Shown piece by piece: positions 52,221-61,359 of a DNA stretch of 64,000 nt (positions are counted from its first letter, which is position 1; each line of letters begins with the position of its first letter). Source of the DNA: Melaminivora sp034675505. Its GTDB lineage: Bacteria > Pseudomonadota > Gammaproteobacteria > Burkholderiales > Burkholderiaceae_C. A program made the position numbers and the translations under genes. The notes under the pieces were generated by a model that made no database searches, had not been told where the DNA came from, and was given only the letters and a program-made list of their open reading frames with translations. The DNA is taken from assembly GCA_034675505.1 (NCBI GenBank), contig JAUCDD010000025.1:372001-436000 (forward strand), read 5' to 3'.

Positions 52221-53116
52221 GCGCGCCGCACATCCTGCTGCTGGGCAGCGGCGGCCAGGTCGGCTGGGAGCTGCAGCGCAGCCTGGCCGTGCTGGGGCGC
52301 GTCACCGCGCTGGACTTCGACAGCCAGGGGCACTGCGGCGACTTCGCCAACCCCCAGGGCGTGGCCGAGACGGTGCGCGCGCTGCGCCCCGACGTCATCG
52401 TCAACGCCGCTGCGCACACCGCCGTGGACAAGGCCGAGGGCGAGCCCGGGCTGGCCCGGCTGCTCAACGCCACCACGCCCGGCGTGCTGGCCGAAGAGGC
52501 CGCGCGATTGAACGCCTGGCTCATCCACTACAGCACCGACTACGTGTTCGACGGCAGCGGCCAGCAGCCCTGGCGCGAGCAGGATGCGCCCGCGCCGCTG
52601 TCGGTCTATGGCGCAACGAAGCTGGAGGGCGAGCAACTGATCGCAGCGTCGGGCTGCCGCCACCTGATCCTGCGCACCAGTTGGGTGTATGCCGCGCGCG
52701 GCGGCAACTTCGCCAGGACCATGCTGCGTCTGGCCGCAGAGCGCGAGCGCCTGACGGTGATCGACGACCAATGGGGCGCGCCCACCGGCGCCGACCTGCT
52801 GGCCGACGTCACGGCGCACGCCATCCGGCACCTGCAGGCGAATCCCGGGGATGGCGGCCTGTACCACTGCGTGGCGGGCGGCGAGACCACCTGGCACGGC
52901 TACGCCAGCTACGTGCTGGCCGAGGCCAGTCGCCGGCATCCAGCTATCGAATTGAAAGCAAGCGAAGTGACGCCCGTGCCCACCAGCAGCTTTCCCACGC
53001 CGGCGCGGCGCCCGCACAACTCGCGCCTGGACACGCACAAGCTGCAGTCCACCTTCGGCCTGCAGCTGCCGCCCTGGCAGCAGGGCGTGGCGCGCATGCT
53101 GGCCGAAATCCTCTGA
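52217..53116 (+). CDS. rfbD: dTDP-4-dehydrorhamnose reductase
   Basis: A 299-residue NADPH enzyme giving dTDP-L-rhamnose. GxxGxxG appears as LLGSGGQVGWELQRSLAVLG. The catalytic site YGATKLEGEQLI is the Y-x3-K, and the N-terminal INAAAHTAVDKAEGEPGLAR and C-terminal RRPHNSRLDTHKLQSTFGL are family blocks. Codons around 245-252 (PAIELKASEVTP) contain agctatcgaattgaaagcaa, a short dispersed-repeat motif at a tolerated position. ATGA overlap with rfbB. Confidence 0.95.
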   Translation: MSAPHILLLGSGGQVGWELQRSLAVLGRVTALDFDSQGHCGDFANPQGVAETVRALRPDVIVNAAAHTAVDKAEGEPGLARLLNATTPGVLAEEAARLNAWLIHYSTDYVFDGSGQQPWREQDAPAPLSVYGATKLEGEQLIAASGCRHLILRTSWVYAARGGNFARTMLRLAAERERLTVIDDQWGAPTGADLLADVTAHAIRHLQANPGDGGLYHCVAGGETTWHGYASYVLAEASRRHPAIELKASEVTPVPTSSFPTPARRPHNSRLDTHKLQSTFGLQLPPWQQGVARMLAEIL

Positions 53117-53130
53117 CCTCCAAGCCTTCC

Positions 53131-54018
53131 ATGACGACACAACGCAAAGGCATCATCCTGGCCGGCGGCTCCGGCACGCGCCTGCACCCCGCGACGCTGG
53201 CCATCAGCAAGCAGCTGCTGCCGGTGTATGACAAGCCGATGATCTACTACCCGCTGTCCACGCTCATGCTGGCCGGCATCCGCGAGATCCTGATCATCAG
53301 CACGCCGCAGGACACGCCGCGCTTTGCGCAGCTGCTGGGCGACGGCAGCCAGTGGGGCCTGAACCTGCAATACGCCGTGCAGCCCAGCCCCGACGGGCTG
53401 GCGCAGGCCTTCCTGATCGGCGAGCAGTTCCTGGCGGGCAGCGACAGCGCGCTGGTGCTGGGCGACAACATCTTCTACGGCCACGACTTCCAGGACCTGC
53501 TGGCCAGCGCAGACGCGCGCCAGCGCGGCGCCAGCGTGTTCGCTTACCACGTGCACGACCCCGAGCGCTACGGCGTGGCCGAGTTCGATGCGCAAGGGCG
53601 CGTGCTGAGCCTGGAGGAAAAGCCCGCGCAACCCAAGAGCAGCTACGCCGTCACCGGGCTGTATTTCTACGACGCCCAGGTGGTCGAGCTGGCCAAGCGC
53701 CTCAAGCCCTCGCCGCGCGGCGAGCTGGAGATCACCGACCTGAACCGCCTGTACCTGGAGCAGGGGGCCTTGAGCGTGGAGATCATGGGCCGCGGCTACG
53801 CCTGGCTCGATACCGGCACGCACGACAGCCTGCTGGAGGCCGGCCAGTTCATCGCCACGCTGGAGTCGCGCCAGGGCCTGAAGATCGCCTGCCCCGAGGA
53901 GATCGCCTGGCGTGCCGGCTGGGTCGATGGCGAACAACTGCAACGCCTGGCGCAGCCGCTGGCCAAGAACGGCTACGGCCAGTACCTGCAGCGGCTGCTC
54001 AAGGAAAAGGTGTACTGA
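53131..54018 (+). CDS. rfbA: Glucose-1-phosphate thymidylyltransferase
   Basis: A 295-residue nucleotidyltransferase that makes dTDP-glucose. The start MTTQRKGIILAGGSGTRLHP contains the G-x-G-T-R-x motif, with KQLLPVYDKPMIYYPLSTLM next. The catalytic Asp is in ALVLGDNIFYGHDFQDLL, then SLEEKPAQPKSSYAVTGLYF and the C-terminal GLKIACPEEIAWRAGWVDG. The length is normal. Third gene of rfbBDAC; ATG 53131 is 14 bp after the rfbD stop. Confidence 0.97.
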   Translation: MTTQRKGIILAGGSGTRLHPATLAISKQLLPVYDKPMIYYPLSTLMLAGIREILIISTPQDTPRFAQLLGDGSQWGLNLQYAVQPSPDGLAQAFLIGEQFLAGSDSALVLGDNIFYGHDFQDLLASADARQRGASVFAYHVHDPERYGVAEFDAQGRVLSLEEKPAQPKSSYAVTGLYFYDAQVVELAKRLKPSPRGELEITDLNRLYLEQGALSVEIMGRGYAWLDTGTHDSLLEAGQFIATLESRQGLKIACPEEIAWRAGWVDGEQLQRLAQPLAKNGYGQYLQRLLKEKVY

Positions 54019-54019
54019 C

Positions 54020-54562
54020 ATGCAAGCCACCCGACTGGCGATCCCCGAGGTCGTGCTGATCGAGCCGCGCGTCTTTGGCGACGCACGCGGCTTTTTCTTC
54101 GAGAGCTTCAACCAGAAGGCCTTCAACGAGGCGACCGCAACCGACCACCAGTTCGTGCAGGACAACCACAGCCGCTCGGTGCGCGGCGTGCTGCGCGGCC
54201 TGCACTACCAGCTCCAGCAGCCCCAGGGCAAGCTGGTGCGCGTGGCGCGCGGGCGGGTGTGGGACGTGGCGGTGGACATCCGCCGCGGCTCGCCCACCTT
54301 CGGGCAGTGGGTGGGCGCCGAGCTGTCCGAGGACAACCAGCACCAGCTGTGGGTGCCGCCGGGCTTCGCGCACGGCTTCGTGGTGCTGTCGGACAGCGCG
54401 GACTTCCTGTACAAGACCACCGACTACTACGCGCCCGAGCACGAGCGCTGCATCGCCTGGAACGACCCGCAGCTGGCCATTGACTGGCCCGACGCCGGCG
54501 CGCCGGTGCAGCTGTCGGCCAAGGACCAGGCCGGCCGCCTGCTGGCCGAGGCCGATCTTTGA
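54020..54562 (+). CDS. rfbC: dTDP-4-dehydrorhamnose 3,5-epimerase
   Basis: A 180-residue cupin-fold epimerase. Motifs: VVLIEPRVFGDARGFFFESF, DNHSRSVRGVLRGLHYQLQQ (catalytic His in GLHYQ), QHQLWVPPGFAHGFVVLSDS and SADFLYKTTDYYAPEHERCI (catalytic Tyr), ending DWPDAGAPVQLSAKDQAGRL. The length is standard. Its stop overlaps the TTG start of the glycosyltransferase (TTGA), tying rhamnose supply to its use. Confidence 0.97.
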   Translation: MQATRLAIPEVVLIEPRVFGDARGFFFESFNQKAFNEATATDHQFVQDNHSRSVRGVLRGLHYQLQQPQGKLVRVARGRVWDVAVDIRRGSPTFGQWVGAELSEDNQHQLWVPPGFAHGFVVLSDSADFLYKTTDYYAPEHERCIAWNDPQLAIDWPDAGAPVQLSAKDQAGRLLAEADL

Positions 54563-55719
54563 GCCCAGCCGGCGCGGCATCCGGCCTGCGCATCGCCATC
54601 CTGGGCACGCGCGGCATACCCGCCGGCTACGGCGGCTTCGAGACCTTTGCCGAGCAGCTGTCCGTGCGCCTGGCCGCGCGCGGCCACCACGTCACCGTCT
54701 ACGCCGAGGCTGAAGGGCGCGCCAGCGGCCCCGACCGCGACCACCAGGGCGTGCGCGTGCGCGAACGCCGCCGCCCTGCCTGGGGCCCGGCCTCCACCCT
54801 GGCCTACGACTGCGCCTGCCTGTGGGACGCGCGCCGCGGCTTCGACTTGGTGTACATGCTGGGCTACGGCGCTGCCTGGGCCTGCTGGCTGCCGCGCGCC
54901 TGCAGCGGCACGCCGGTGTGGATCAACGTCGACGGCCTGGAATGGGCGCGCAGCAAATGGAGCTGGCCGGCGCGCGTCTACCTGCGCGCCATGGAGTGGC
55001 TGGCCACGCGCAGCGCCACGCGGCTGATTGCCGACGCGCAGGCGATCGCCGCGCGCATGCGCCAGCGCTACCCGCGCGGCGCGCCGTGCAGCTTCGCCGC
55101 CTACGGCGCGGCCAGCGCCCCTGCTGCTGCCGACGCCGCCGCGCTGGACCGCTTTGGCCTGGCGCCCGGCGGCTACCTGCTGGCGGTGGCCAGGCCTGAG
55201 CCGGAAAACCACCTGCTGGAGATCATCGAGGGCTGCAACCGGCACGCCGGCGCCCTGCCGCTGGCGGTGGTGGGCGACGTGCAGGACCGCACGCCCTACC
55301 AGCGCCGCCTGCTGGCGCTGGCCGGCGAGCGCGTGCGCTTCATTGGCGGCGTGTACGACGCGCGCCAGCTGCAGGCCTTGCGCCTGCACGCCGCCGCGCA
55401 CCTGCACGGGCACTCGGTGGGCGGCACCAACCCGTCGCTGCTGGAGGCGCTGGCCTGCGGCAACTGGGTCATCGCGCACGACAACCCGTTCAACCGCGAG
55501 GTGGCGCGCGATGCCGCCGACTATTTCGGCGACCCCGCCGCGCTGGCGCGCGCGCTGTCGCGCCTGGCCACCGCCAGCGCGCCCGAGCGCCAGGCGCGCA
55601 GCGCGCGCGCGCGCCAGATCGTCGCCGCGCACTACACCTGGGAGCAGATCGCCGACCGCTACGAGGCGCTGATGCGCGCGCAGTGCGCCGGCGCGCCCTG
55701 GCCGCAGGAGGCGCCGTGA
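54559..55719 (+). CDS. Glycosyltransferase (DUF1972 N-terminal domain, GT4-like)
   Basis: A 386-residue glycosyltransferase starting at TTG 54559, overlapping rfbC by 4 bp. The N-terminal RIAILGTRGIPAGYGGFETF is the DUF1972 signature of rhamnosyl- and galactosyltransferases, followed by VWINVDGLEWARSKWSWPAR. The C-terminal GT-B domain has ALPLAVVGDVQDRTPYQRRL and the GT4 donor motif HLHGHSVGGTNPSLLEALAC. It most likely transfers rhamnose or another sugar to a polysaccharide primer in the cytosol. It is followed by another glycosyltransferase that overlaps it. Confidence 0.9.
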   Translation: MSPAGAASGLRIAILGTRGIPAGYGGFETFAEQLSVRLAARGHHVTVYAEAEGRASGPDRDHQGVRVRERRRPAWGPASTLAYDCACLWDARRGFDLVYMLGYGAAWACWLPRACSGTPVWINVDGLEWARSKWSWPARVYLRAMEWLATRSATRLIADAQAIAARMRQRYPRGAPCSFAAYGAASAPAAADAAALDRFGLAPGGYLLAVARPEPENHLLEIIEGCNRHAGALPLAVVGDVQDRTPYQRRLLALAGERVRFIGGVYDARQLQALRLHAAAHLHGHSVGGTNPSLLEALACGNWVIAHDNPFNREVARDAADYFGDPAALARALSRLATASAPERQARSARARQIVAAHYTWEQIADRYEALMRAQCAGAPWPQEAP

Positions 55720-56687
55720 ACCCCGCGCCGGCCGAGGACGCCCCGCTGGTGGACGTGTTGCTGGCCACCTACAACGGTGCGCGCCACCTGGGCGAACAGC
55801 TCGATTCGCTGCTGGCGCAGACCTACCCGCACTTTCGCGTGCTGGTCAGCGACGACGGCTCGCGCGACGGCACGCTGGCGCTGCTGGCGCGCTACCAGGA
55901 GCGCTTTGGCGAAGGGCGCCTGCGGCTTTTGGCCAACCCCGCTCCGGGGCGCGGCGTGGCGCGCAATTTCGAGTTCCTGATACGCGCCAGCCTGGACGAG
56001 GCCCAGGCCGCATGCGTGGCGTTTTGCGACCAGGACGACGTCTGGCTGCCGGACAAGCTGGCCGCGCTGGTGCCGGCGCTGGCGCAGTTGCAGGCGGACG
56101 CGGGCGGCGCGAGCCAGCCCTGCCTGGTGCACTGCGACCTGGCGGTGGTGGACGCGCAGCTGGCGCCCATCCACCCGTCCTTCGTGCGCCACCAGCGCCT
56201 CGCGCCAGTGCCGTGCGGCGACGCGGCGCTGCTCAGCATCAACCAGGTCACCGGCTGCGCCCTGCTGGCCAACCGCGAACTGGTGCGCCAGGCGCTGCCG
56301 CTGCCCGAGGCCGCGCTGATGCACGACTGGTGGTGCGCGCTGCTGGCCTCGGGCGGGGGGCGGCGCTTCGTGGACCGGCCGCTGGTGCTGTACCGCCAGC
56401 ACGGCGCCAACCAGCTGGGCGCCAAGGGGCGCGGCCTGGGTACGCGCCTGCTGCGGCTGCTGCGCGAGGGGCCGGCGCTGGCGCGCCGCGTGCGCGCGCT
56501 GGGCCATGCCACGCGGGCGCAGGCGCAGGCGCTGCAGCAGCGCCTGCAGCGCGAGGGCCGCGAGGCCGGGTGGGTGGCGCGCTACCTAGCCTGGCGCGCC
56601 CGCCCGCTGCGCCAGCGCGTGAGGGATTTCCGCCGCCACTACGCCGGGCCGTGGCTGGACAGCCTGAGCCGCCTGTTGCTGTGGTAG
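55716..56687 (+). CDS. Family 2 glycosyltransferase (rhamnosyltransferase-like)
   Basis: A 323-residue protein; I choose GTG 55716, which overlaps the previous stop (GTGA), over an upstream in-frame start. The GT2 fold shows VDVLLATYNGARHLGEQLDS, VLVSDDGSRDGTLALLARYQ (DDGS sugar-nucleotide site), a DxD-like FCDQDDVWLPDKLAALVPAL, and the acceptor region MHDWWCALLASGGGRRFVDR. These match the rhamnosyltransferases that follow rfb genes. A basic C-terminal helix (RARPLRQRVRDFRRHYAGP) may bind the membrane. Last gene of the rightward cluster. Confidence 0.9.
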   Translation: MNPAPAEDAPLVDVLLATYNGARHLGEQLDSLLAQTYPHFRVLVSDDGSRDGTLALLARYQERFGEGRLRLLANPAPGRGVARNFEFLIRASLDEAQAACVAFCDQDDVWLPDKLAALVPALAQLQADAGGASQPCLVHCDLAVVDAQLAPIHPSFVRHQRLAPVPCGDAALLSINQVTGCALLANRELVRQALPLPEAALMHDWWCALLASGGGRRFVDRPLVLYRQHGANQLGAKGRGLGTRLLRLLREGPALARRVRALGHATRAQAQALQQRLQREGREAGWVARYLAWRARPLRQRVRDFRRHYAGPWLDSLSRLLLW

Positions 56688-56776
56688 CCGGCCCGTTTTA
56701 AGTCAAAAGCGCCGTCAGCCGGCGTCAATGGCCGATAGTTAGCTATCGAAAAAAGAGCGACGCCGGCAGCGCGGCC

Positions 56777-59275
56777 TCACTGCGACTGCATGCCCTTGAA
56801 CGGATCCGGCTCCGGGCGGGTGATGGCGGGCGGCAGCGGTGCGGTGGGTGCGCGCAGGTCGGGTGCATTGTTCTTGGCCAGCAGGCCCTGCAGCTTTTGC
56901 AGGCTGCCCTGGAAGGATTCGGCCAGGCGCTCGCCTTCCTCGCGCGTGCTGACGATGTAGGGCGTGATGGTGATGAGCAGCTCGGTCTTGTTGCGCTCCT
57001 TGCGCGTGGTGCCGAACAGCGCGCCGAAGATGGGCACGTCCTTCAGGCCCGGCACGCCGGTGACAGTGCCGTTGCTGCGGTCCTCGATCAGGCCGGCCAG
57101 CATGATGGTGCGGCCGTTCTCGATGGTGGCATCGGTGGTCACCTTGCGCTTCTGGAAGCTGGGGTAGTCCGAGCCGCCGGCCGAGACCTTGTTGCCCAGG
57201 CTGCTGACCTCCTGCGAGATGCTCAGCGTGACCTGGCCCGACGCGGTGATGCTGGGCTTGACTTCCAGCAGGATGCCGGTGGGCCGGTACTGCACCGAGT
57301 TGGAGGTGGAAAAGCCGCTGCCCGTGGTCAGGCCGACAGCCGGGGTGGACAGCGTCTGGGTGATGACCGGTACCTCGTTGCCCACCTCGACCTTGGCCAC
57401 CTTGCCGTCGCTGGCCAGCACGTGCGGCGTGGACAGCACGTTCACGTCCGTGTCCTGCCCCAGCAGGTTGAGCATGCCGATGACCTGGCCGGCAGTGCCG
57501 AAGACGGCGTAGTTCAGCCCCGTCGCCGCGCCCTGCACGATGGGCGTGGTCAGGATGGGCGTGCCGCTGGGAGTGCCGTTGACGGTGCCGCCGGTGGTCG
57601 GCAGCGAGACCCCCGGCTTGATGCCGCCGTCCAGCCCCAGGTAGCCCGGCCAGCTGTTGCCGTTGCGGCTGAGGATGGACTTGAGCCACCACTCCACGCC
57701 GTACTGCAGCGTATCGTTCAGCGCCACCTCGGCCACCATGACCTGCACCATGACCTGGCGCGGGCGGCTGTCCAGGCGCTCCAGCACCTTGCGGATCTGC
57801 TGGTAGTCCTGCTTGGAGGCGCGCACCACCAGGGTGTTGGTGACCTCGTCGGCAATCACCTGCACCGAGCCCGACAGGCCGCGCCCGGCGCCCACCTGGC
57901 CCTGCTGGCCCGGCACGCTGCCGCGCTCTATGGTGCGCGGCGCCGCGCTGGCCTGGGCGGCGGCGCCGGCGCCGCCGCCCAGGCCGGGCGCGCCCGCGCT
58001 CGAGGGGGCGCCGCCGGCGCCCGGCGCCGAGCCGGCAAACGCCGTGCTGTTGGCCGAGGGCAGGCCGGAGGCGCCCTGGTTGCCGCTGGCGGCGGGCGCA
58101 GGCGCGCCGCCGAAGATCTGCGTCACGAGGTTGGCCAGGTGCGCGGCGCTGCTGTTGGCCACCGGGTACACATGCACGTAGGCGCCCAGGCCGTCCCGGG
58201 GCTCGGCGTCCAGCGTCTTGAGCCACTGTTCGGCCGCCTGCATGACGCGGTCGTTGCTGGTCGCCACCAGCAGCGCGTTCATGCGCGCCACGGGCAGGAA
58301 GTAGGCCTTGGCCGCATCGGTGCCGGTCCAGTTGAACAGGCCCGAGGTCTTGAACAGCGCGTCCAGCTCCTTGGCCACTTCCGCGGCCTCGGCGTACTGC
58401 AGCGGCAGCAGGCGGATGCTCACCTGGGTGAAGTAGTCCGCATCCAGCGTGCGCACCATCTCGGCGATCTTCTCGACGTTGGCGGCGCGGTCGACCACGA
58501 TCAGGTGCTTGTTGGCCGGGTCGTTGGTGATGGCCGCCTGCGGGCCGACGAAGTTGCGCAGCGTGTTGACCAGCTGGCTGGCCTGCACGAACTTGAGCGG
58601 GATGATCTGCATGACCACCGAGGACGGGCCCGCGCCCTGCAGCGGCACGGCGTCGCGCGAGGCGTTGGCGTCGCGCATCACCTTGTAGGTCTTGCCCTGG
58701 CGCACGATGGCGATGTTGGCCGTGGCCAGCGCGGCCTCCAGCGTGTTGAAGATGTCGCCCATGCTGATCGCGCCGGTGCTCTTGAGCGTGATGCGCCCTT
58801 GCACCGACGGATCGATGATGTAGTCCAGCTTCAGGATGTCGCCCAGGATGACCTGGATCACGTCGTACAGGTCGGCGTTGTCGAACTTCAGCGTCACCCC
58901 GGGGTTGGGGGTGTTGCTCAGCTGCACGGCCGGGCTGGTGGCCGGGCCGGCGCCTGCGGCCGGGGCTGGTGCCGGGCCGGCTGCGCCAGCGGCGGCGGGG
59001 TTGCCGGCGGGCTGGGGCAGGCCCATGAGGCCGCCGGCGCCCAGGGCCGCAGGCGCGGCTGGCGCAGCCGCGCCCTGGGCGGGGGCCGGCGCGGCGGCCG
59101 GCGCCGGGCTGTTGCCGGCGGGAGCGGCCGGCCGGGGCGCCGACAGCAGGTTGCCAAAGGGATTGAGGGGCTGCTGCGCCAGCGCGCCGGGCGCGGACAA
59201 CAGCGCCAGTGCCGGCGTCAGCAAGCCGGCCACGGTGAGCTTGAGAAGCGACGACGGTGCGGAAGATTGTTTCAT
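56777..59275 (-). CDS. gspD: Type II secretion system secretin
   Basis: An 832-residue outer-membrane secretin. ATG 59275 starts MKQSSAPSSLLKLTVAGLLT with a signal peptide ending GALAQQ. There follows an Ala/Pro-rich stretch of about 90 residues, N0 (LKFDNADLYDVIQVILGDIL), N1-N3 (MQIIPLKFVQASQLVNTLRN, VQVIADEVTNTLVVRASKQD) with a long disordered insert near 410-460, and the secretin domain (DVNVLSTPHVLASDGKVAKV, VGNEVPVITQ, GLIEDRSNGTVTGVPGLKDV). It ends the leftward gsp operon and forms the export pore, probably for the lipase and subtilases of this window. Confidence 0.96.
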   Translation of the reverse strand: MKQSSAPSSLLKLTVAGLLTPALALLSAPGALAQQPLNPFGNLLSAPRPAAPAGNSPAPAAAPAPAQGAAAPAAPAALGAGGLMGLPQPAGNPAAAGAAGPAPAPAAGAGPATSPAVQLSNTPNPGVTLKFDNADLYDVIQVILGDILKLDYIIDPSVQGRITLKSTGAISMGDIFNTLEAALATANIAIVRQGKTYKVMRDANASRDAVPLQGAGPSSVVMQIIPLKFVQASQLVNTLRNFVGPQAAITNDPANKHLIVVDRAANVEKIAEMVRTLDADYFTQVSIRLLPLQYAEAAEVAKELDALFKTSGLFNWTGTDAAKAYFLPVARMNALLVATSNDRVMQAAEQWLKTLDAEPRDGLGAYVHVYPVANSSAAHLANLVTQIFGGAPAPAASGNQGASGLPSANSTAFAGSAPGAGGAPSSAGAPGLGGGAGAAAQASAAPRTIERGSVPGQQGQVGAGRGLSGSVQVIADEVTNTLVVRASKQDYQQIRKVLERLDSRPRQVMVQVMVAEVALNDTLQYGVEWWLKSILSRNGNSWPGYLGLDGGIKPGVSLPTTGGTVNGTPSGTPILTTPIVQGAATGLNYAVFGTAGQVIGMLNLLGQDTDVNVLSTPHVLASDGKVAKVEVGNEVPVITQTLSTPAVGLTTGSGFSTSNSVQYRPTGILLEVKPSITASGQVTLSISQEVSSLGNKVSAGGSDYPSFQKRKVTTDATIENGRTIMLAGLIEDRSNGTVTGVPGLKDVPIFGALFGTTRKERNKTELLITITPYIVSTREEGERLAESFQGSLQKLQGLLAKNNAPDLRAPTAPLPPAITRPEPDPFKGMQSQ

Positions 59276-59300
59276 TGTCACGTTCGGAAAAAGCGGGGCT

Positions 59301-59930
59301 CTACGGCTTGGCGGCGGTGGGGCTGCCGGGGCGGGCGGCAGCGGTGGCGGCAACGGGCTCGGGCGGGGCGGGCGCGTGGATGGCGGCAAAGCGCGCCGTC
59401 ACCGCCAGCTGCTGGCTGGAGCGCGCGGTGTCGGGCACCACGCGCAGCTCGATGGCCTGCACCTGCATCAACTTCGGCGCGCTGGCCAGGGCCGCCTGCA
59501 GGCGCGGCAGCTGCTGCGGCACGGCGGTGAAGCGGGCGCTGACCTCGATGCGCCCGGCGCCGGCCCGGGCGGGCGCCGCCGGGTCGAAAAACTCGATATT
59601 TTCCATGTAAAGCGAACGCAGCAGCGCATCCAGCTCGGCCTGCAGGCTGGCCAGGGCCTGCTGCGGTTGCTCGTCGCTCCACAGGCGCGGCGCCAGGGCG
59701 GCGTGGCTGGGGGCCAGCTCGTCGTGGCTGCGGCGCACCTTGGCGTCCAGGCGCAGCACCTCGCGGTCGCGCTCGCGCTGCGCCTGCAGCTCGGTGGCCT
59801 GCTGGCGCCGCTCCAGGTAGCCGCCCAGGCGCTGGTCGGCCAGCGTGGCCAGCAGCAGCACCACGATCAGCGGCAGGGCGAAGTAGCGGATGCCGTGCTG
59901 GCGCTGGAATCTCTTGAGGTCGCGTTTCAT
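59301..59930 (-). CDS. gspM: Type II secretion inner-membrane protein GspM-like
   Basis: A 209-residue protein from ATG 59930, whose start overlaps the gspL stop. One membrane segment (IRYFALPLIVVLLLATLAD) is followed by a coiled-coil-like stretch (ERRQQATELQAQRERDREVL) and a small periplasmic domain (GRIEVSARFTAVPQQLPRLQ, LMQVQAIELRVVPDTARSSQ). The ferredoxin-like pattern and position between gspL and gspD suit GspM, which anchors the pilus-assembly platform with GspL. No gspN is found between it and gspD. Confidence 0.82.
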   Translation of the reverse strand: MKRDLKRFQRQHGIRYFALPLIVVLLLATLADQRLGGYLERRQQATELQAQRERDREVLRLDAKVRRSHDELAPSHAALAPRLWSDEQPQQALASLQAELDALLRSLYMENIEFFDPAAPARAGAGRIEVSARFTAVPQQLPRLQAALASAPKLMQVQAIELRVVPDTARSSQQLAVTARFAAIHAPAPPEPVAATAAARPGSPTAAKP

Positions 59931-61283
59931 GCTCCGCCCTCCCGGGCCGGGGTGGATGCGGCGGGCGCGGGCGGCGCTGCGGCGGGCGCTTCGGGCGGCA
60001 GGCGCTGGGCCTGCAGGTGGATGGCAGGCGCAGCGTCGGCCAGGAATTCGGGCACCGGCAGGTCGGACAGCGGGCCGTAGCCGGGCAGCTGCTGCTGGCG
60101 CAGGGCCTGCACGCTGGCGTCGTCGCCCTGGCCGGCAAAGGCCAGCGTGCCTGCGTCCGAGCGCAGGTACAGCAGCGTGGCCGGCGGGGGCGGGAAGTGC
60201 GTGGCCACGCGCGCCAGGCCCAGCAGGGCGCCATCTTCGGCCTGCAGCGCCTGCGCGGCACGCACGGCGTCGGCCATCTGCAGGGTGCGCGCCTTCAGCG
60301 CGCGCGCCTGGGCCACGCGCGGCGCGTCGGCGCCGGGCCGCCGTGCTGTCGTCCTCGATCTGCTGCTGCAGCTGGCCGTCGTGCCAGACCATGGCGCCCA
60401 GGGCCAGGGCGCCCAGCACGCCCAGGGCCACGCTCAGGCCCTTGAGCGTGCTGCCCAGCTCCTCGTGGGTGGCGCGCACGGTGATGCCTTCCAGGGCCGA
60501 GCGCCACAGCTGCCACAGCCGCTCGCCCTCGCTGGCGCGCTTGAGGGCCTGCCAGCGCAGGCCGGGCAGCTCCTGCGCCGGGCGCTCGGCCGCCAGCAGG
60601 GCGGTGGGTGGGGAGGAGGCGGCGCCAGCGCCGCCCGCCAGCCCGGCCAGTTCGGCACCCACGACACCCGCCAGTGCGGCGCCCAGGTCGCCTGCAGCCA
60701 GCACGCGCGAACGCACCAGCGTGCCGCTGGCGCCGTAGATGTGCAAAAAAGCCTGCGGCCGGGGCGCGGCCAGCTCCTCGACCACGACCTTGAGCGCGCC
60801 GCCGGCGCGCGCCGCCTCGCGCTGGAACAGCTGCGCGCGCGCGTACAGCTCGACCAGCTGCAGGCCGCATTGCTGGCTGATGCGCTCGAGCTCGGCCAGC
60901 CAGTCCTTGTGGATCCAGAGCATGCCGGGCTGCGCGGCGGCGCCGAACGTGTCAGCCTGGGTGCGCACGTCGGCCGCGGCAAAGGGCAGCAGGGCTGCCG
61001 CGGGCGTGCCCGGCTGCGACGGCGCCATGACGCCCAGGATGTCGCCAGCCAGCACCCAGTGGGCGCGCGTGGCGGGCGGCAGCTGCCACTGCTGGGCGCA
61101 TTGCTGCAGCTGCTCCTGCACGCTGGACAGGAAGGCATCACCGGCCGGCAGCGCGCGCTGCTCGTCGTGGGCGCGCCGCCAGCCCAGCGGGCCGCGCTGC
61201 AGATGCAGCAGGTGCAGGCAGTCGGGAGTCAGCGACAGCACGAGCTGATGCCGGCTCAGGCCTGGGAACGGGCGGATACGCAT
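59927..61283 (-). pseudogene. gspL: Type II secretion protein GspL-like, frame broken after the membrane segment
   Basis: A 1357-nt gene (one base over a multiple of three). ATG 61283 begins MRIRPFPGLSRHQLVLSLTP. The cytoplasmic actin-like domain follows (LVLSLTPDCLHLLHLQRGPL, WVLAGDILGVMAPSQP), then a membrane helix LKGLSVALGVLGALALGAMV and QLQQQIEDD, where the frame changes at about 60345-60352. The periplasmic part continues in the next frame (VAQARALKARTLQMADAVRA, LPGYGPLSDLPVPEFLADAA) to the stop at 59927. Without the break it would be about 451 residues, normal for GspL, which links the GspE ATPase to the pseudopilus platform. Confidence 0.8.
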
Positions 61284-61359
61284 GGGGGGAAGGGAAAAAT
61301 GGAAAAGAACGTGAAAAGGATGAAGACAGGGGCGCCTGGGGGTGCAGCGGCGGGCGCGC

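Noticed and set aside
56735..56760. A terminator at the cgatag-ttag-ctatcg hairpin
   Set aside because: It is followed by A residues on the + strand and has no T-run in the needed position for either converging gene.
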